A DNA stretch of 64,000 bases from CALDTK01 sp045110575 (GTDB lineage Bacteria; Bacteroidota; Bacteroidia; Chitinophagales; Saprospiraceae), in contig JBGCGF010000071.1 of NCBI GenBank assembly GCA_045110575.1, forward strand, positions 1 to 64,000, given 5' to 3'. A program made the translations under genes and the position numbers. Positions 33,476-41,095 of the stretch are shown here, in pieces (position 1 is the stretch's first letter; each line of letters starts with the position of its first letter). The notes under the pieces are model-generated. The model saw only the letters and a list, made by a program, of their open reading frames with translations, did no database searches and was not told where the DNA came from.

Positions 33476-34197
33476 CGTTCTACGAGTCCTTTTTTCCAGC
33501 GGTAGGGTATCTGGCTCACCTCAAAGCCGCTTGCAAGTTGCAAACCTTTGAGTTTGAGGGAGGTCAAAAAACCTACTTCGAAAGCTTCGATCGATACGGG
33601 TTTTGGTGTCCAGTTTTGGCGCAAGCCTTGAACGACAAGCATGCTGTCTTCTTCAGTGTTATAAGAAAAGGTAAACGGTAGCGGGCCCGCAAAGCGACGC
33701 GCCTCTTTCCAGGTTTCGAAAGGTGTGCCGTGGGGTAGAGTAGCCTCCATTTTGCTGATGGTCGCGACCACTTTTAGGTCGGACTTTTTAGAAGTAATCG
33801 TCCGACGAGTTTCTTCGATGGTTTCAGTGATGTCGGTTGTGGTGTACTTATAGTTGGTCATCAGGTTTCCTAGAAATTCCATTTTACGGCTGTCCGTCTC
33901 TGATTTCAAGATGTACAAACCGCGAAGTCGCTTGCCTGCCTTGTTGGTGTAACGAACGAAAATGCGGTATCCAATGAGGAAGAAGTTGTTGCCGAAGATT
34001 TTTGGAAGTCCAGCTGGTCGAAGTCCCGAAGTCTGCACCATCGCCACTGCGATAAAAGCCCATTCATCCTTGAACGTGTCGAGTTCGAGTCGATCGGGAA
34101 TCATCCCTTCAAGTTGCGCTTTTGGGACTGCAAAGGTGAGTACGAGCGAGTGCTCGAAAAAGGCTTCGACCGCGAAAGGATGCTTGGGAATGCCCAT
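33466..34197 (-). CDS. DUF2071 family protein
   Basis: A 243-residue soluble protein matching the DUF2071 (YqjF-like, acetoacetate-decarboxylase-fold) family: FFEHSLVLTFAVPKAQLEGMIP at the start, WAFIAVAMVQTSGLRPAG, GYRIFVRYTNKAGKRLRGLYIL and the later GPLPFTFSYNTEEDSMLVVQG, quoted in part. Members have no established enzyme activity. Its ATG overlaps the DoxX-like stop in a TAATG arrangement, a sign of translational coupling. The GCAA variant of the 14-mer (33613-33626) encodes LRQN. Confidence 0.82.
   Translation of the reverse strand: MGIPKHPFAVEAFFEHSLVLTFAVPKAQLEGMIPDRLELDTFKDEWAFIAVAMVQTSGLRPAGLPKIFGNNFFLIGYRIFVRYTNKAGKRLRGLYILKSETDSRKMEFLGNLMTNYKYTTTDITETIEETRRTITSKKSDLKVVATISKMEATLPHGTPFETWKEARRFAGPLPFTFSYNTEEDSMLVVQGLRQNWTPKPVSIEAFEVGFLTSLKLKGLQLASGFEVSQIPYRWKKGLVERWS
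33613..33626 (+). repeat. Iterated 14-mer, GCAA variant, coding
   Basis: GTTTTGGCGCAAGC on the plus strand, read antisense as GLRQN in the DUF2071 gene. Confidence 0.85.
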
Positions 34198-34565
34198 TAG
34201 GATGGACTGTTTTGGCCGAGTACGAACTCATGATAGTATACTACTCCAATGAAGCAAAGTGCGAAGAAGGCATTGACATGGCCCCACAGAAGAAGGTCAG
34301 GAACGAGTATCGTTTCGATGATGTTCATGGTGGCGACTAGTCCGATTTGAGCCAGTGCGCTGAGCCTACTTCGATACCTCGTCAAAACCCAGACTGCCAT
34401 GACGATTTCAGAGATGCCAATGAGGATGGTAAGTGTTGGCGCATACTCTTCTCCTAGGATGCGCCCGACGATTTCTTGATGTCTAGGAACCTGGTTGAGC
34501 ACCTTGCAGTACAAGCCGTTTACAACCCACACGAGGGCGATGAGATAGGTGAATATTTGCTTCAA
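34197..34565 (-). CDS. DoxX-like membrane protein, first gene of the operon
   Basis: A 122-residue protein with four membrane helices (about 4-18, 43-61, 68-88, 94-113) in the DoxX-like pattern: VWVVNGLYCKVLNQVPRHQEIV in the first loop, quoted in part, and LTILIGISEIVMAVWVL in the second helix. DoxX-like proteins are small quinone- or redox-linked membrane proteins of diverse use. It opens the four-gene overlapping operon 34565 to 32332. The 114-bp gap to the divergent VPGC gene must hold both promoters. Confidence 0.8.
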   Translation of the reverse strand: MKQIFTYLIALVWVVNGLYCKVLNQVPRHQEIVGRILGEEYAPTLTILIGISEIVMAVWVLTRYRSRLSALAQIGLVATMNIIETILVPDLLLWGHVNAFFALCFIGVVYYHEFVLGQNSPS

Positions 34566-34679
34566 ATCGAATAGATATGGCTAATATCTTCAAAGGTAGC
34601 CTCTTCTCTAACTTCGGCAAGGAGCGGACAAAAACGTATGTCGGTACATCAAATGGGTTTCTTTCAGCGTTAGTCTGCT

Positions 34680-35630
34680 ATGATCCGCTCAATCTTTGTT
34701 TTCGCATTTCTTACGCTTTGTTTTTCAGTCCAGTGCGAAGCACGAGGATCCTCGATGCGCGGTGGGACTTCCGCTCTCACAGCAAGCGCGGGATTGCGTG
34801 CTTCGTTGGATCACAACGAAGGCCCTAAGCAGCCTGAGGAGCTTGGTGCTGTTGAGTGGTTGCGAGACTATGATCAAGCACTTGCACAGGCGAAGAAGAC
34901 AGGAAAACCTGTGCTGATCCTCTTCCAAGAGGTACCTGGTTGTAGCAATTGTACGACCTACGGAAATAGCATTCTCAGTGAGCCTTTGCTCGTCGAGGCG
35001 ATCGAAGACTTGTTCGTGCCCTTGGCTGTATTCAATAACAAAGGAGGCAAGGATGCGGCGGTGTTGAAACGCTATGGTGAGCCATCGTGGAACAACCCTG
35101 TCGTTCGGATCGTGGACGCGAAAGGAGAAAACGTGATTGATCGAATGCCCAACTTTCGGTCTGCCGCACAGCTCAGTTCAGGAATGCTGAGCGCACTGCG
35201 AAGAAGCGAATTACCAGTGCCTAAGTATCTCCAACTCATCAATGAGCAACATCAAGGAGCAGAGCAGAAAACCGCTGTTGCAACCTTCCAAACGGCGTGC
35301 TTTTGGTCTGGCGAGGCCTATTTTGGAAAGCAAGCAGGTGTTGTAGCAACCGAAGCAGGATGGCAAAAAGGACATGAAGTGGTTCGTATTCGCTACAATG
35401 TGGCGGCTACTTCAGAAGAGGTTTTGGCGAAAGCGGGAACACGAAAGTCCTACAAGAAGACCGAGAACGGGAAGTTTAGACTTGATCGCGAACCGAAGTA
35501 CTACTTGTTGAAGAGCAAGTTTGCAAGTGTTGAGATGCCCGAATTACAAGCCAGTCGTGTAAATGCGCTACTCGGTGAGGGGCGGGATCCAAGTCAATTG
35601 CTCTCACCACGTCAGCTTATGGCGATATGA
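34680..35630 (+). CDS. VPGC thioredoxin-like protein fused to an MsrA-like domain
   Basis: A 316-residue exported protein (signal peptide about 1-22). The first domain (about 55-165) is thioredoxin-like with the redox motif VPGC-SNC, C88 and C91, and a cis-Pro-like SWNNPVVRIVD. It looks like the Cys form of the VPGUxxT family, in which relatives place selenocysteine at the C88 position (UGA-coded); here the codon is TGT. The second domain (about 200-300) resembles methionine sulfoxide reductase A: ATFQTACFWSGEAYFG with C207 at the catalytic Cys position and GVVATEAGW. A periplasmic thiol/methionine-sulfoxide repair role is inferred. The 14-mer at 35421-35434 encodes VLAKA. Confidence 0.72.
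   Translation: MIRSIFVFAFLTLCFSVQCEARGSSMRGGTSALTASAGLRASLDHNEGPKQPEELGAVEWLRDYDQALAQAKKTGKPVLILFQEVPGCSNCTTYGNSILSEPLLVEAIEDLFVPLAVFNNKGGKDAAVLKRYGEPSWNNPVVRIVDAKGENVIDRMPNFRSAAQLSSGMLSALRRSELPVPKYLQLINEQHQGAEQKTAVATFQTACFWSGEAYFGKQAGVVATEAGWQKGHEVVRIRYNVAATSEEVLAKAGTRKSYKKTENGKFRLDREPKYYLLKSKFASVEMPELQASRVNALLGEGRDPSQLLSPRQLMAI
35421..35434 (+). repeat. Iterated 14-mer, exact, coding
   Basis: Exact GTTTTGGCGAAAGC, read in the sense direction as VLAKA in the VPGC/MsrA-like gene. Confidence 0.95.
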
Positions 35631-35688
35631 GCTCTGAATTTGGGCTCTGTGATTCGTAGATATCCCGTTTTCTCGTATCCTCACCAAC

Positions 35689-36726
35689 ATGAGCAGTATC
35701 CGAGAGCGGTTTGAGGCCGAAATGCCAAGTCATTTTTTTCTTAGTGAAGACATTGACCAGGTTGAGGCGTATTTGATTGAGCAGCGCATCATGCCTCGCA
35801 AGCGGCTAATGAAGAAAGGTGCGACGATAGATCGCATTGAGACGCTTTCGATTGGCGAAATGGACTATGTGGTTCGTGTTCATTTTGGCGAAGGGCTGCA
35901 GCCGCATGGCCCTCGTGTCATTTTGAAGCAAGCAAGACCTTGGATCGAGCAGCATTCGTCGATTGTGGCGCCAGTGAGTCGATCTCGGGCAGAAGCAGGT
36001 TTTTTGAAGATGGTTTCTCGGGTTCCTGAACTGGTTGAGGCTTCTCCAAAGTTGATTCACCAAGACCCTGGCAATCACGTGATGGTCGTGCATGATTTTG
36101 ATGAAGGAAACGATCTGAGTGGACTTTACAAAGGTGAGTCGCTTGCACGCGAAGTGAACGGCGGAGAGGACTTGCTTACGGCTCTTGTCGGCTATCTGAA
36201 TACGCTTCACGCGCATTTTGTGCTCAATCCGCCTGTTCGTCCAGTCGTGAACAAAGGGATGCGTAAGCTCAACCATGAGCAGATGTTTGTGCTCCCTTTT
36301 CAGGGCTCTTCCGCTTTCGCCAAAACCTTGGATCCGTCCATTCAAAAGCGTGTGGCTGAACTTGGAGAGCGTTATCTGGATATGAAAGCGGGCGGTACTC
36401 TTTTGCACGGTGATTTCTCTCCTGGGAGTTTTCGTATTGCAACAGATGAGCGAAAGTCTCTCTTGGTCATTGATCCTGAATCGTGCTTTTCCGGACCGCC
36501 AGAATTTGATTTTGGAGTCTTTGCAGCCCACTTGTATTTGAGCGGAAATGAATCCGAGGTTGAACGTGCAAAGGAGCTGTATTCAGGTAAACTCGACGAG
36601 CAACTTTGGAAAGGATATGCTGGTGTTGAGATGATTCGTAGCCTCTTCGGGGCGGTACAAATTCCGCTAAAAGAAGAAAATAGTGAGTCATTCTTGACTA
36701 CCGCAAAGCGGTTAATCCACAGTTAA
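35689..36726 (+). CDS. APH-fold small-molecule kinase, methylthioribose-kinase-like
   Basis: A 345-residue cytosolic kinase of the aminoglycoside phosphotransferase fold. VILKQARPW supplies the ATP-binding Lys, MVVHDFDEG is the hinge region, LLHGDFSPGSF is the catalytic loop with Asp, and VIDPESCFSGPPEFDFG is the metal-binding segment. The HGD..xGSF and DPE..F.GPPEFD spacing is that of S-methyl-5-thioribose kinases, which feed methionine salvage; no other salvage gene is nearby, so substrate remains uncertain. It starts 58 bp after the VPGC gene. The motif at 36313-36326 is read as AFAKT. Confidence 0.75.
   Translation: MSSIRERFEAEMPSHFFLSEDIDQVEAYLIEQRIMPRKRLMKKGATIDRIETLSIGEMDYVVRVHFGEGLQPHGPRVILKQARPWIEQHSSIVAPVSRSRAEAGFLKMVSRVPELVEASPKLIHQDPGNHVMVVHDFDEGNDLSGLYKGESLAREVNGGEDLLTALVGYLNTLHAHFVLNPPVRPVVNKGMRKLNHEQMFVLPFQGSSAFAKTLDPSIQKRVAELGERYLDMKAGGTLLHGDFSPGSFRIATDERKSLLVIDPESCFSGPPEFDFGVFAAHLYLSGNESEVERAKELYSGKLDEQLWKGYAGVEMIRSLFGAVQIPLKEENSESFLTTAKRLIHS
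36313..36326 (-). repeat. Iterated 14-mer, exact, coding
   Basis: The minus strand reads GTTTTGGCGAAAGC; translated antisense as AFAKT in the kinase gene. Confidence 0.95.
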
Positions 36727-36779
36727 TGGCTTAGAAAGTCCGTTGTGAGGAGAATAAGCGAGGTTTATCGGAAACAATC

Positions 36780-37006
36780 GCCTCTGTAAAGCCTTGACTG
36801 TTTGAGACTTGTCATAAAGCGGCTGGAACATTCCTAACACCTCTACGTTATCTGGTAGGTATTGGGAAAAGTTCCGATATTAGAGCCGCAATTCAGTGAA
36901 AGCATTGTTAGGGCGCCTAGTAGCTCTTTAATCTCTCCCCTTAAGCGATAGTGTTTCATAGTGCTGCCGGCAACTCATTCTTCGGAATGGGTGCCGGTTT
37001 TTTTTT
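36780..37006 (+). ncRNA. Candidate small RNA ending in a strong terminator
   Basis: The gap after the kinase gene (36727-37256) holds no coding frame, yet a strong intrinsic terminator ends at 37006, 240 bp after the nearest stop. Upstream lies a long irregular stem: GCGGCT and GGAAC at 36819-36829 pair with GTTCC and AGCCGC at 36871-36889, with an internal bulge. A long bulged rod followed by a terminator is the layout of 6S-like and other regulatory RNAs. No match to a named RNA could be made by eye, and the 5' end is a guess. Confidence 0.4.
36966..37006 (+). terminator. Strong Rho-independent terminator
   Basis: Stem CCGGCAACTCATTC / GAATGGGTGCCGG with a TTCG tetraloop (hairpin about 36967-36997), followed by nine T. 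It ends either a small RNA or a long kinase 3'-UTR. Confidence 0.92.
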
Positions 37007-37080
37007 GCGGTCTATGTTTTCCGTTTGAGCGGTGACTTCACTTCATCGCGTCACTCTACCTTCTTGTGCGACTTTATCTT

Positions 37081-37258
37081 TCCTGCGCACTGGTGGTTAG
37101 CGGGGCAGGAGCAATGCAAGGCTACACGATGCATTACCCAATTATTCCTGCGAACCAGTGGTTAGCAGGACAGGAGCAATGCAAGGCTACACGGATGCAT
37201 AGCCAATTATTCCTGCGAACCAGTGGTTAGCAGGACAGGAGCAATGCAAGGCATTGCT
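37081..37258. repeat. Tandem repeat, about 67-bp unit, 2.7 copies
   Basis: Three successive copies begin TCCTGCGMACYRGTGGTTAGC and continue GGACAGGAGCAATGCAAGGCTACAC; the last is cut short at the lpxK stop. Each unit contains an imperfect palindrome CCTGCGAACCAGTGGTTAGCAGG. A better version of the palindrome is at 21539-21563. Divergence of the first copy suggests an older duplication. It directly abuts the 3' end of lpxK. Confidence 0.8.
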
Positions 37259-38324
37259 AGGCACGAAAGCTTAGGAGTTTATTCCTGATATAGCTATCGA
37301 AGTCTCGTCCGGGTGCTTCTGGTAGAAACTGTACCAAGGCTGGCAAAGCGAAAATGGGAAGGTTATTCTCTCGGAGGAAAGCTTCGTGCGCATAAAGGCG
37401 CATCGCATCCTTCTCCGTAGTGAGTATGATTTTTTTCGGATTCTCGATCTCTTTGAAGAGTCTATTGATGCGACCGATGTCTCGCTTTGTGAAATCGTGA
37501 TGGTCGCCAAAGGCTACATCGTGCACTTCTCCTACTTGTGCCTCGAGGTATTGTTTGAGATAGTCTACCCGTGCAATGGCTGTAACAAGTAGTACGTCCC
37601 AGTCTGGCCCTAGTTGAGTGCTGTAACGAGGGTCGAGAAATAGCCATGGCTCACCGTATCCGTATTTCGAAAAGAAGATCCGCTGGTTAGGGCGTGGCTC
37701 CATTGCGTCGATGATGTCTTGTCGTTGCTCTTGGGAGAGGTCGTCAGGGCATTTGGTGACGATGATTGCATCTGCACGGTCAGCGCCTGTACGCCATTCT
37801 CGTAGTCTACCGGACGGCATTAGCGAGTCCTTCCAATACGGTCGATCATACTCGGTGAGCAGCAGGTTGATTGCTGGTTTTACCGCAAGGTTCTGAAAAG
37901 CATCATCAAGGACGACTGTCTGGGTGCCTGGAGAATACTGAAGCAGATTCGATATACCAAACACGCGATCTTCTCCGACGGTAATCGCTGCGTCTGGGAA
38001 TTTGCGTTTGAGCTGAAGTGGCTCGTCACCTACATCTCGTGCTACGTCGGTCGCACTAACCATCCGAAAGCCCGAAGTCTTACGTCCGTAGCCTCGAGAC
38101 AGTGTGCCTACGCTTACGTACTCTTGGAGCGTTCGTACGAGGTACTCGGTGTGCGGTGTCTTACCAGCTCCACCGACAGATAGGTTTCCGACACTGATGG
38201 TTGGAATACTGAAGCTGGAGCGTTTGAGTACACCTGAGCGGTAAAGCAACAGGCGAATCTCGACGATCAAGCCGAAAATAGCCGCAAGTGGAGCGGCGAG
38301 TATGCTAAGTATTCGTTTACGCAC
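37257..38324 (-). CDS. lpxK: Tetraacyldisaccharide 4'-kinase
   Basis: A 355-residue inner-membrane-associated kinase that phosphorylates the 4' position of the lipid A precursor. An N-terminal hydrophobic helix (about 7-28) is followed by the P-loop region SVGNLSVGGAGKTPHTEYL (residues 44-62), SRGYGRK, VGDEPLQLKRKFP and VVLDDAFQN, all LpxK-typical, and the later GDHHDFT motif. Length is normal (about 325-370). It stands alone: no other lipid A gene is adjacent. The motif variant at 37877-37890 encodes LAVKP. Confidence 0.96.
   Translation of the reverse strand: MRKRILSILAAPLAAIFGLIVEIRLLLYRSGVLKRSSFSIPTISVGNLSVGGAGKTPHTEYLVRTLQEYVSVGTLSRGYGRKTSGFRMVSATDVARDVGDEPLQLKRKFPDAAITVGEDRVFGISNLLQYSPGTQTVVLDDAFQNLAVKPAINLLLTEYDRPYWKDSLMPSGRLREWRTGADRADAIIVTKCPDDLSQEQRQDIIDAMEPRPNQRIFFSKYGYGEPWLFLDPRYSTQLGPDWDVLLVTAIARVDYLKQYLEAQVGEVHDVAFGDHHDFTKRDIGRINRLFKEIENPKKIILTTEKDAMRLYAHEAFLRENNLPIFALPALVQFLPEAPGRDFDSYIRNKLLSFRA
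37877..37890 (+). repeat. Iterated 14-mer, ACC/GG GCAA variant, coding
   Basis: GTTTTACCGCAAGG on the plus strand, read antisense as LAVK in lpxK. Three positions differ from the main form, but stem pairing and GNAA loop are kept. Confidence 0.75.
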
Positions 38325-38727
38325 AGTTGCATAGAAAGGCGTCTCACCCTGTTTGGGTTGTCAAATGAGACGTGAGATTTGAGATTTGGGATGTGAGATG
38401 GCTGGTTGGGACGCTCATTTGGGTATTTAGGATATCAGATGTCGGACCGCTTCGCTGGCGGATAATGAAGCAGTTCAGAAGCACGATTAAACGTCTCCGC
38501 GTCATGAATATCTGTCTTGACTTTGCTCCTAAACGCAGTTCCGCAGTATTGCGGGACGACTCTTCGATTCAAAAGAACGGCCTCGCTCGCCTTGCGCTGT
38601 ATAGGTCAACGCGAATCGCTTGAGCGTCTCGGCTCTACGCACTTTGCCCCTTCGCGAAGACCGTAGGTCGCTTTGCGAGAACTAGCACGACATTTCGGAA
38701 TCTGGCTGCGGTTCAAAAAAGGTCTCA
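38325..38727. other. Non-coding gap with a TGAGATNTG repeat arm
   Basis: TCAAATGAGACGTGAGATTTGAGATTTGGGATGTGAGATG-type sequence (38361-38400) is an arm of the family flanking the four-helix-bundle gene, with a weaker echo at 38430-38447. The rest (38460-38727) holds short GC-rich inverted repeats but no gene; the open frame starting at 38372 is built on the repeat. Probably a decayed element. Confidence 0.55.
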
Positions 38728-40050
38728 CTAAGCAGCCAGCACCTGCGGTTCTCTAACTTCCAACGTAGACTGCGTTGGTTGCCGTTTGAGTAGACAATGG
38801 CCGATGGCGCATTCAAGGCAACGCCGCGGCTGGCAATAGTCGGCTCTCAGCGTGAGAAGCGCCTGGCTCTCGGCTGCGTTTTCTGCCACAATCCCCAGTG
38901 ATTTCCACTGATCGATGTAGCGGTTGCGTTCTGCAGGAAGGCTTTCAAGTAGTGCTAATGAACGATCTTCTAAGGCCGATTTGCCTTGTAATCTTCCGTA
39001 CAGAAAGAGAAATGGAGAGATAGCGTTGATCAAGATCGTTTGTCCAGAAGCTTTGCCGATCACCTTACGACGTGGTTTGCTTGGTCGATCTAGGAGGTAG
39101 TGCGTTTGCCAGTATGGACTCGGCTCGTGGTTGAGCAAGTTGAGTAGTTCTTTGGCCGAGGTCGCTTCCAGTACGCGTGTAAAAAGGCGGGGTTCAGCTT
39201 GGAGGATTGCGGCCAATTGGGCAAGTCGAATCATCGGGAAACTGGCAGGTCTTAGTCCGCGGAAATTCCAAGCAGATCGGGGCAGGGTAGTGAGCTGGTG
39301 TTTGTGGGCGAGGTGCTGAAATTCCCGTTGAAGTTGACGTGGGTATTCATCCAAGAAATCTTCTTCTAGAAATCCAGAGACGCCGAGTAAAAGGGCTTCA
39401 AGAGCGGTGATGTCGGCACGGTATCGCTCTAAGATTGAAAGCGGAAGCTTTTCCATGAGTTGATCCATTGCGCCGGCATTGAGCGGCAAGCCGAGACAGC
39501 GGGCTAACTGGTGAAAGAACGCGGCGTCCCAATCACTTCGCTTACTGGCGAGGAGGTCATGTAGTTCGTTGGTTTTCCGTTCTAGGCGCTGGAGGTTCAT
39601 GCGTTCGATCCAGCCGTTGAGAATGAGGTCTGGCACTTCTGAGAGTCGATCTTCGCATGGGATGGCGTGCTCGTTTGCTGCGAGTGTTTCGTAGCGATCG
39701 ATGAGGCTAGGATCGACGAGGTCTTTGAGGACTAACGTTGGCAATGCATTCCCTCTGGCATTGAGAACAGGTTCGTCGTCTTCCCATACGACGTGCAGCA
39801 CAACGTTGTCATATCCTGGGTCAAATTGGTGTCGGTGGTGGTGCCAGTCAGAGCTCTTGAGGTGCATTTCAATGTGTCCTGCCCAGACGGTTTCTCCGAG
39901 TCTGATACGCCCTTCCGAGAAGTCGGGTCCGTCGCCAATGTTGTAGTTGCCGAATTGAAGAATATCTAGTGTATTTCCCGTTGTTGTATTGAGGGAGGTG
40001 CGGTTGAAACGGCGGGTGCGCCAGATATAGTGGATGAAGGCTTCTTTCAT
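38728..40050 (-). CDS. DUF2851 family protein
   Basis: A 440-residue protein of the DUF2851 family common in Bacteroidota. The start is the ATG opening MKEAFIHYIWRTRRF; the frame reaches 40101 but those extra residues are encoded by a dispersed repeat arm. Family-typical parts are LDILQFGNYNIGDGPDFSEGRI, WAGHIEMHLKSSDWHHHRHQ and YDNVVLHVVWEDDEPV, each quoted in part, plus the Cys-rich ending QPRRCLECAIGHCLL, which could bind a metal. The N-terminal region hints at a nuclease-like or metal-binding fold but no function is established. Confidence 0.88.
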   Translation of the reverse strand: MKEAFIHYIWRTRRFNRTSLNTTTGNTLDILQFGNYNIGDGPDFSEGRIRLGETVWAGHIEMHLKSSDWHHHRHQFDPGYDNVVLHVVWEDDEPVLNARGNALPTLVLKDLVDPSLIDRYETLAANEHAIPCEDRLSEVPDLILNGWIERMNLQRLERKTNELHDLLASKRSDWDAAFFHQLARCLGLPLNAGAMDQLMEKLPLSILERYRADITALEALLLGVSGFLEEDFLDEYPRQLQREFQHLAHKHQLTTLPRSAWNFRGLRPASFPMIRLAQLAAILQAEPRLFTRVLEATSAKELLNLLNHEPSPYWQTHYLLDRPSKPRRKVIGKASGQTILINAISPFLFLYGRLQGKSALEDRSLALLESLPAERNRYIDQWKSLGIVAENAAESQALLTLRADYCQPRRCLECAIGHCLLKRQPTQSTLEVREPQVLAA

Positions 40051-40067
40051 GTTTTGGTATTTTGGAT

Positions 40068-40100
40068 GGATTTGAGATGTGGGATCTGAGATATGAGACA
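40068..40100. repeat. Left inverted-repeat arm of the four-helix-bundle cassette
   Basis: GGATTTGAGATGTGGGATCTGAGATATGAGACA-type sequence. Its reverse complement closely matches 40559-40590 on the other side of the four-helix-bundle gene. Confidence 0.8.
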
Positions 40101-40122
40101 CTGGATGTTGTGCTAAGCGGTT

Positions 40123-40479
40123 TTAATTTTTACCAATTTTGATTAAGTATTTTCTGAACGTTATTAGTTGCTTTCTTAGTCCAATTAAAAGTTCACTCAA
40201 GTGACATGATGATCCGAAATTGAATCGTGCTGCAAGTCTTAACTGTGTATCAACTTCGAAGAGAGAGCCAAGGGCAATTGAAAGAAAATGAGCCGTTTCT
40301 CGATTTGACGTTCTACCACAGCCTTCCGCAATATTTGAGGGGATACTAACGGCGGCCCTTCTGAGTTGGGACTTTAGACCGTATTTTTCTTCGCTTGGAA
40401 ATGAAGTTGTGTATTTGTAAACCTGCTCGGCTAGATCAAGTGCTTTATTGTAGACGTCTAGTTTTTCATAATTGTGCAT
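40123..40479 (-). CDS. Four-helix-bundle protein (23S rRNA IVS / S23-like family)
   Basis: A 118-residue all-helical protein with the family signatures LDVYNKALDLAEQVYKYT, YGLKSQLRRAAVSIPSNIAEG, ETAHFLSIALGSLFEVDTQL and the final LRKQLITFRKYLIKIG, each quoted within limits. Relatives are encoded by intervening sequences inside 23S rRNA genes and by small stand-alone cassettes; they form pentameric barrels and resemble the Avd accessory protein of diversity-generating retroelements. Here the gene is not in rRNA but between DUF2851 and folA, flanked on both sides by inverted TGAGATNTG repeats, and it is more AT-rich than its neighbours. No reverse transcriptase is nearby. Confidence 0.92.
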   Translation of the reverse strand: MHNYEKLDVYNKALDLAEQVYKYTTSFPSEEKYGLKSQLRRAAVSIPSNIAEGCGRTSNRETAHFLSIALGSLFEVDTQLRLAARFNFGSSCHLSELLIGLRKQLITFRKYLIKIGKN

Positions 40480-40558
40480 GATGTCGTGTTTGTTATGGGC
40501 ATAGGAATAGAAGTCAAAACCAAGGGTTTTAATTCAAATATTAATTGTTTTTCGTTAC

Positions 40559-40590
40559 TGTCTCAAATCTCAAATCTCAGATCCCGAATC
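40559..40590. repeat. Right inverted-repeat arm of the four-helix-bundle cassette
   Basis: TGTCTCAAATCTCAAATCTCAGATCCCGAATC-type sequence, reverse complement of the left arm with a few mismatches. It overlaps the folA stop by two bases. Confidence 0.8.
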
Positions 40591-41095
40591 AGCTTTTACG
40601 TTCGTACACTTTATACGTAGCTGCGAAAATATTCTTCTCATCTGCCTCCTTATGCTCGCTGCTCACCAACTTCCACTCGTTCTCATTGAGTTCGGGGAAG
40701 TAGACATCGCCTTCGGCGTCTGTGTGGACTTCGGTGAGGTAGAGGATCTCGGTTTGTTCCCAAAAGAGCTTGTAGATCTCGGCACCTCCGATAATGAAAA
40801 TAGTGTCGGTATTTGCTTCTTTGGCGGCGACTTGCGCATCGAGTAGGGCGTCTTCAGGACTGAGGGCACGAACGATGCCGCTAGCGATGAAGAAGGGGTT
40901 TTTGGAAAGCACGATGTTGGTGCGCTTTGGGAGCGGTCGCCCGATGCTTTCGAAACACTTACGGCCCATGATGATCGGGTGGCCTGAGGTTACCTTCTTG
41001 AAATACTTCAAATCTGCGGGGAGGTACCAGGGGATCTGGTTGTCGGCTCCAATTACGCGATTAGGTGTCATGGCAACGATAGCGGCGATCTTCAT
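40589..41095 (-). CDS. folA: Dihydrofolate reductase
   Basis: A 168-residue enzyme reducing dihydrofolate to tetrahydrofolate with NADPH. The ATG giving MKIAAIVAMTPNRVIG is chosen since this is the conserved start; eight residues upstream to 41119 are unlikely. Typical motifs: AIVAMTPNRVIGADNQIPWYLPADLKYFK (quoted in part) with the catalytic acidic residue, HPIIMGRKCFESIGRPLP, TNIVLSK, and FIIGGAEIYKLFW. All substrate and cofactor residues appear present. The cassette described at 40068-40590 abuts its 3' end. Confidence 0.96.
   Translation of the reverse strand: MKIAAIVAMTPNRVIGADNQIPWYLPADLKYFKKVTSGHPIIMGRKCFESIGRPLPKRTNIVLSKNPFFIASGIVRALSPEDALLDAQVAAKEANTDTIFIIGGAEIYKLFWEQTEILYLTEVHTDAEGDVYFPELNENEWKLVSSEHKEADEKNIFAATYKVYERKS

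Larger units (their letters stand above)
40068..40590. mobile_element. Putative mobile cassette: four-helix-bundle gene between inverted repeats
   Basis: A 520-bp unit with about 30-bp imperfect inverted repeats at both ends and one gene inside. The right arm touches the folA stop codon and the left arm touches the DUF2851 start, as expected for an insertion between two genes. Empty or decayed relatives are at 2001-2170, 3891-3909 and 38361-38400. Target-site duplication could not be resolved by eye. Confidence 0.6.

Noticed and set aside
37081..37258. Possible CRISPR array
   Set aside because: Copies are head-to-tail with no unique spacers between constant repeats, and no cas genes are nearby.
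38372..38623. Open frame starting in the repeat arm after lpxK
   Set aside because: Its N-terminus is encoded by the dispersed TGAGATNTG repeat and the remainder has no protein-like pattern.
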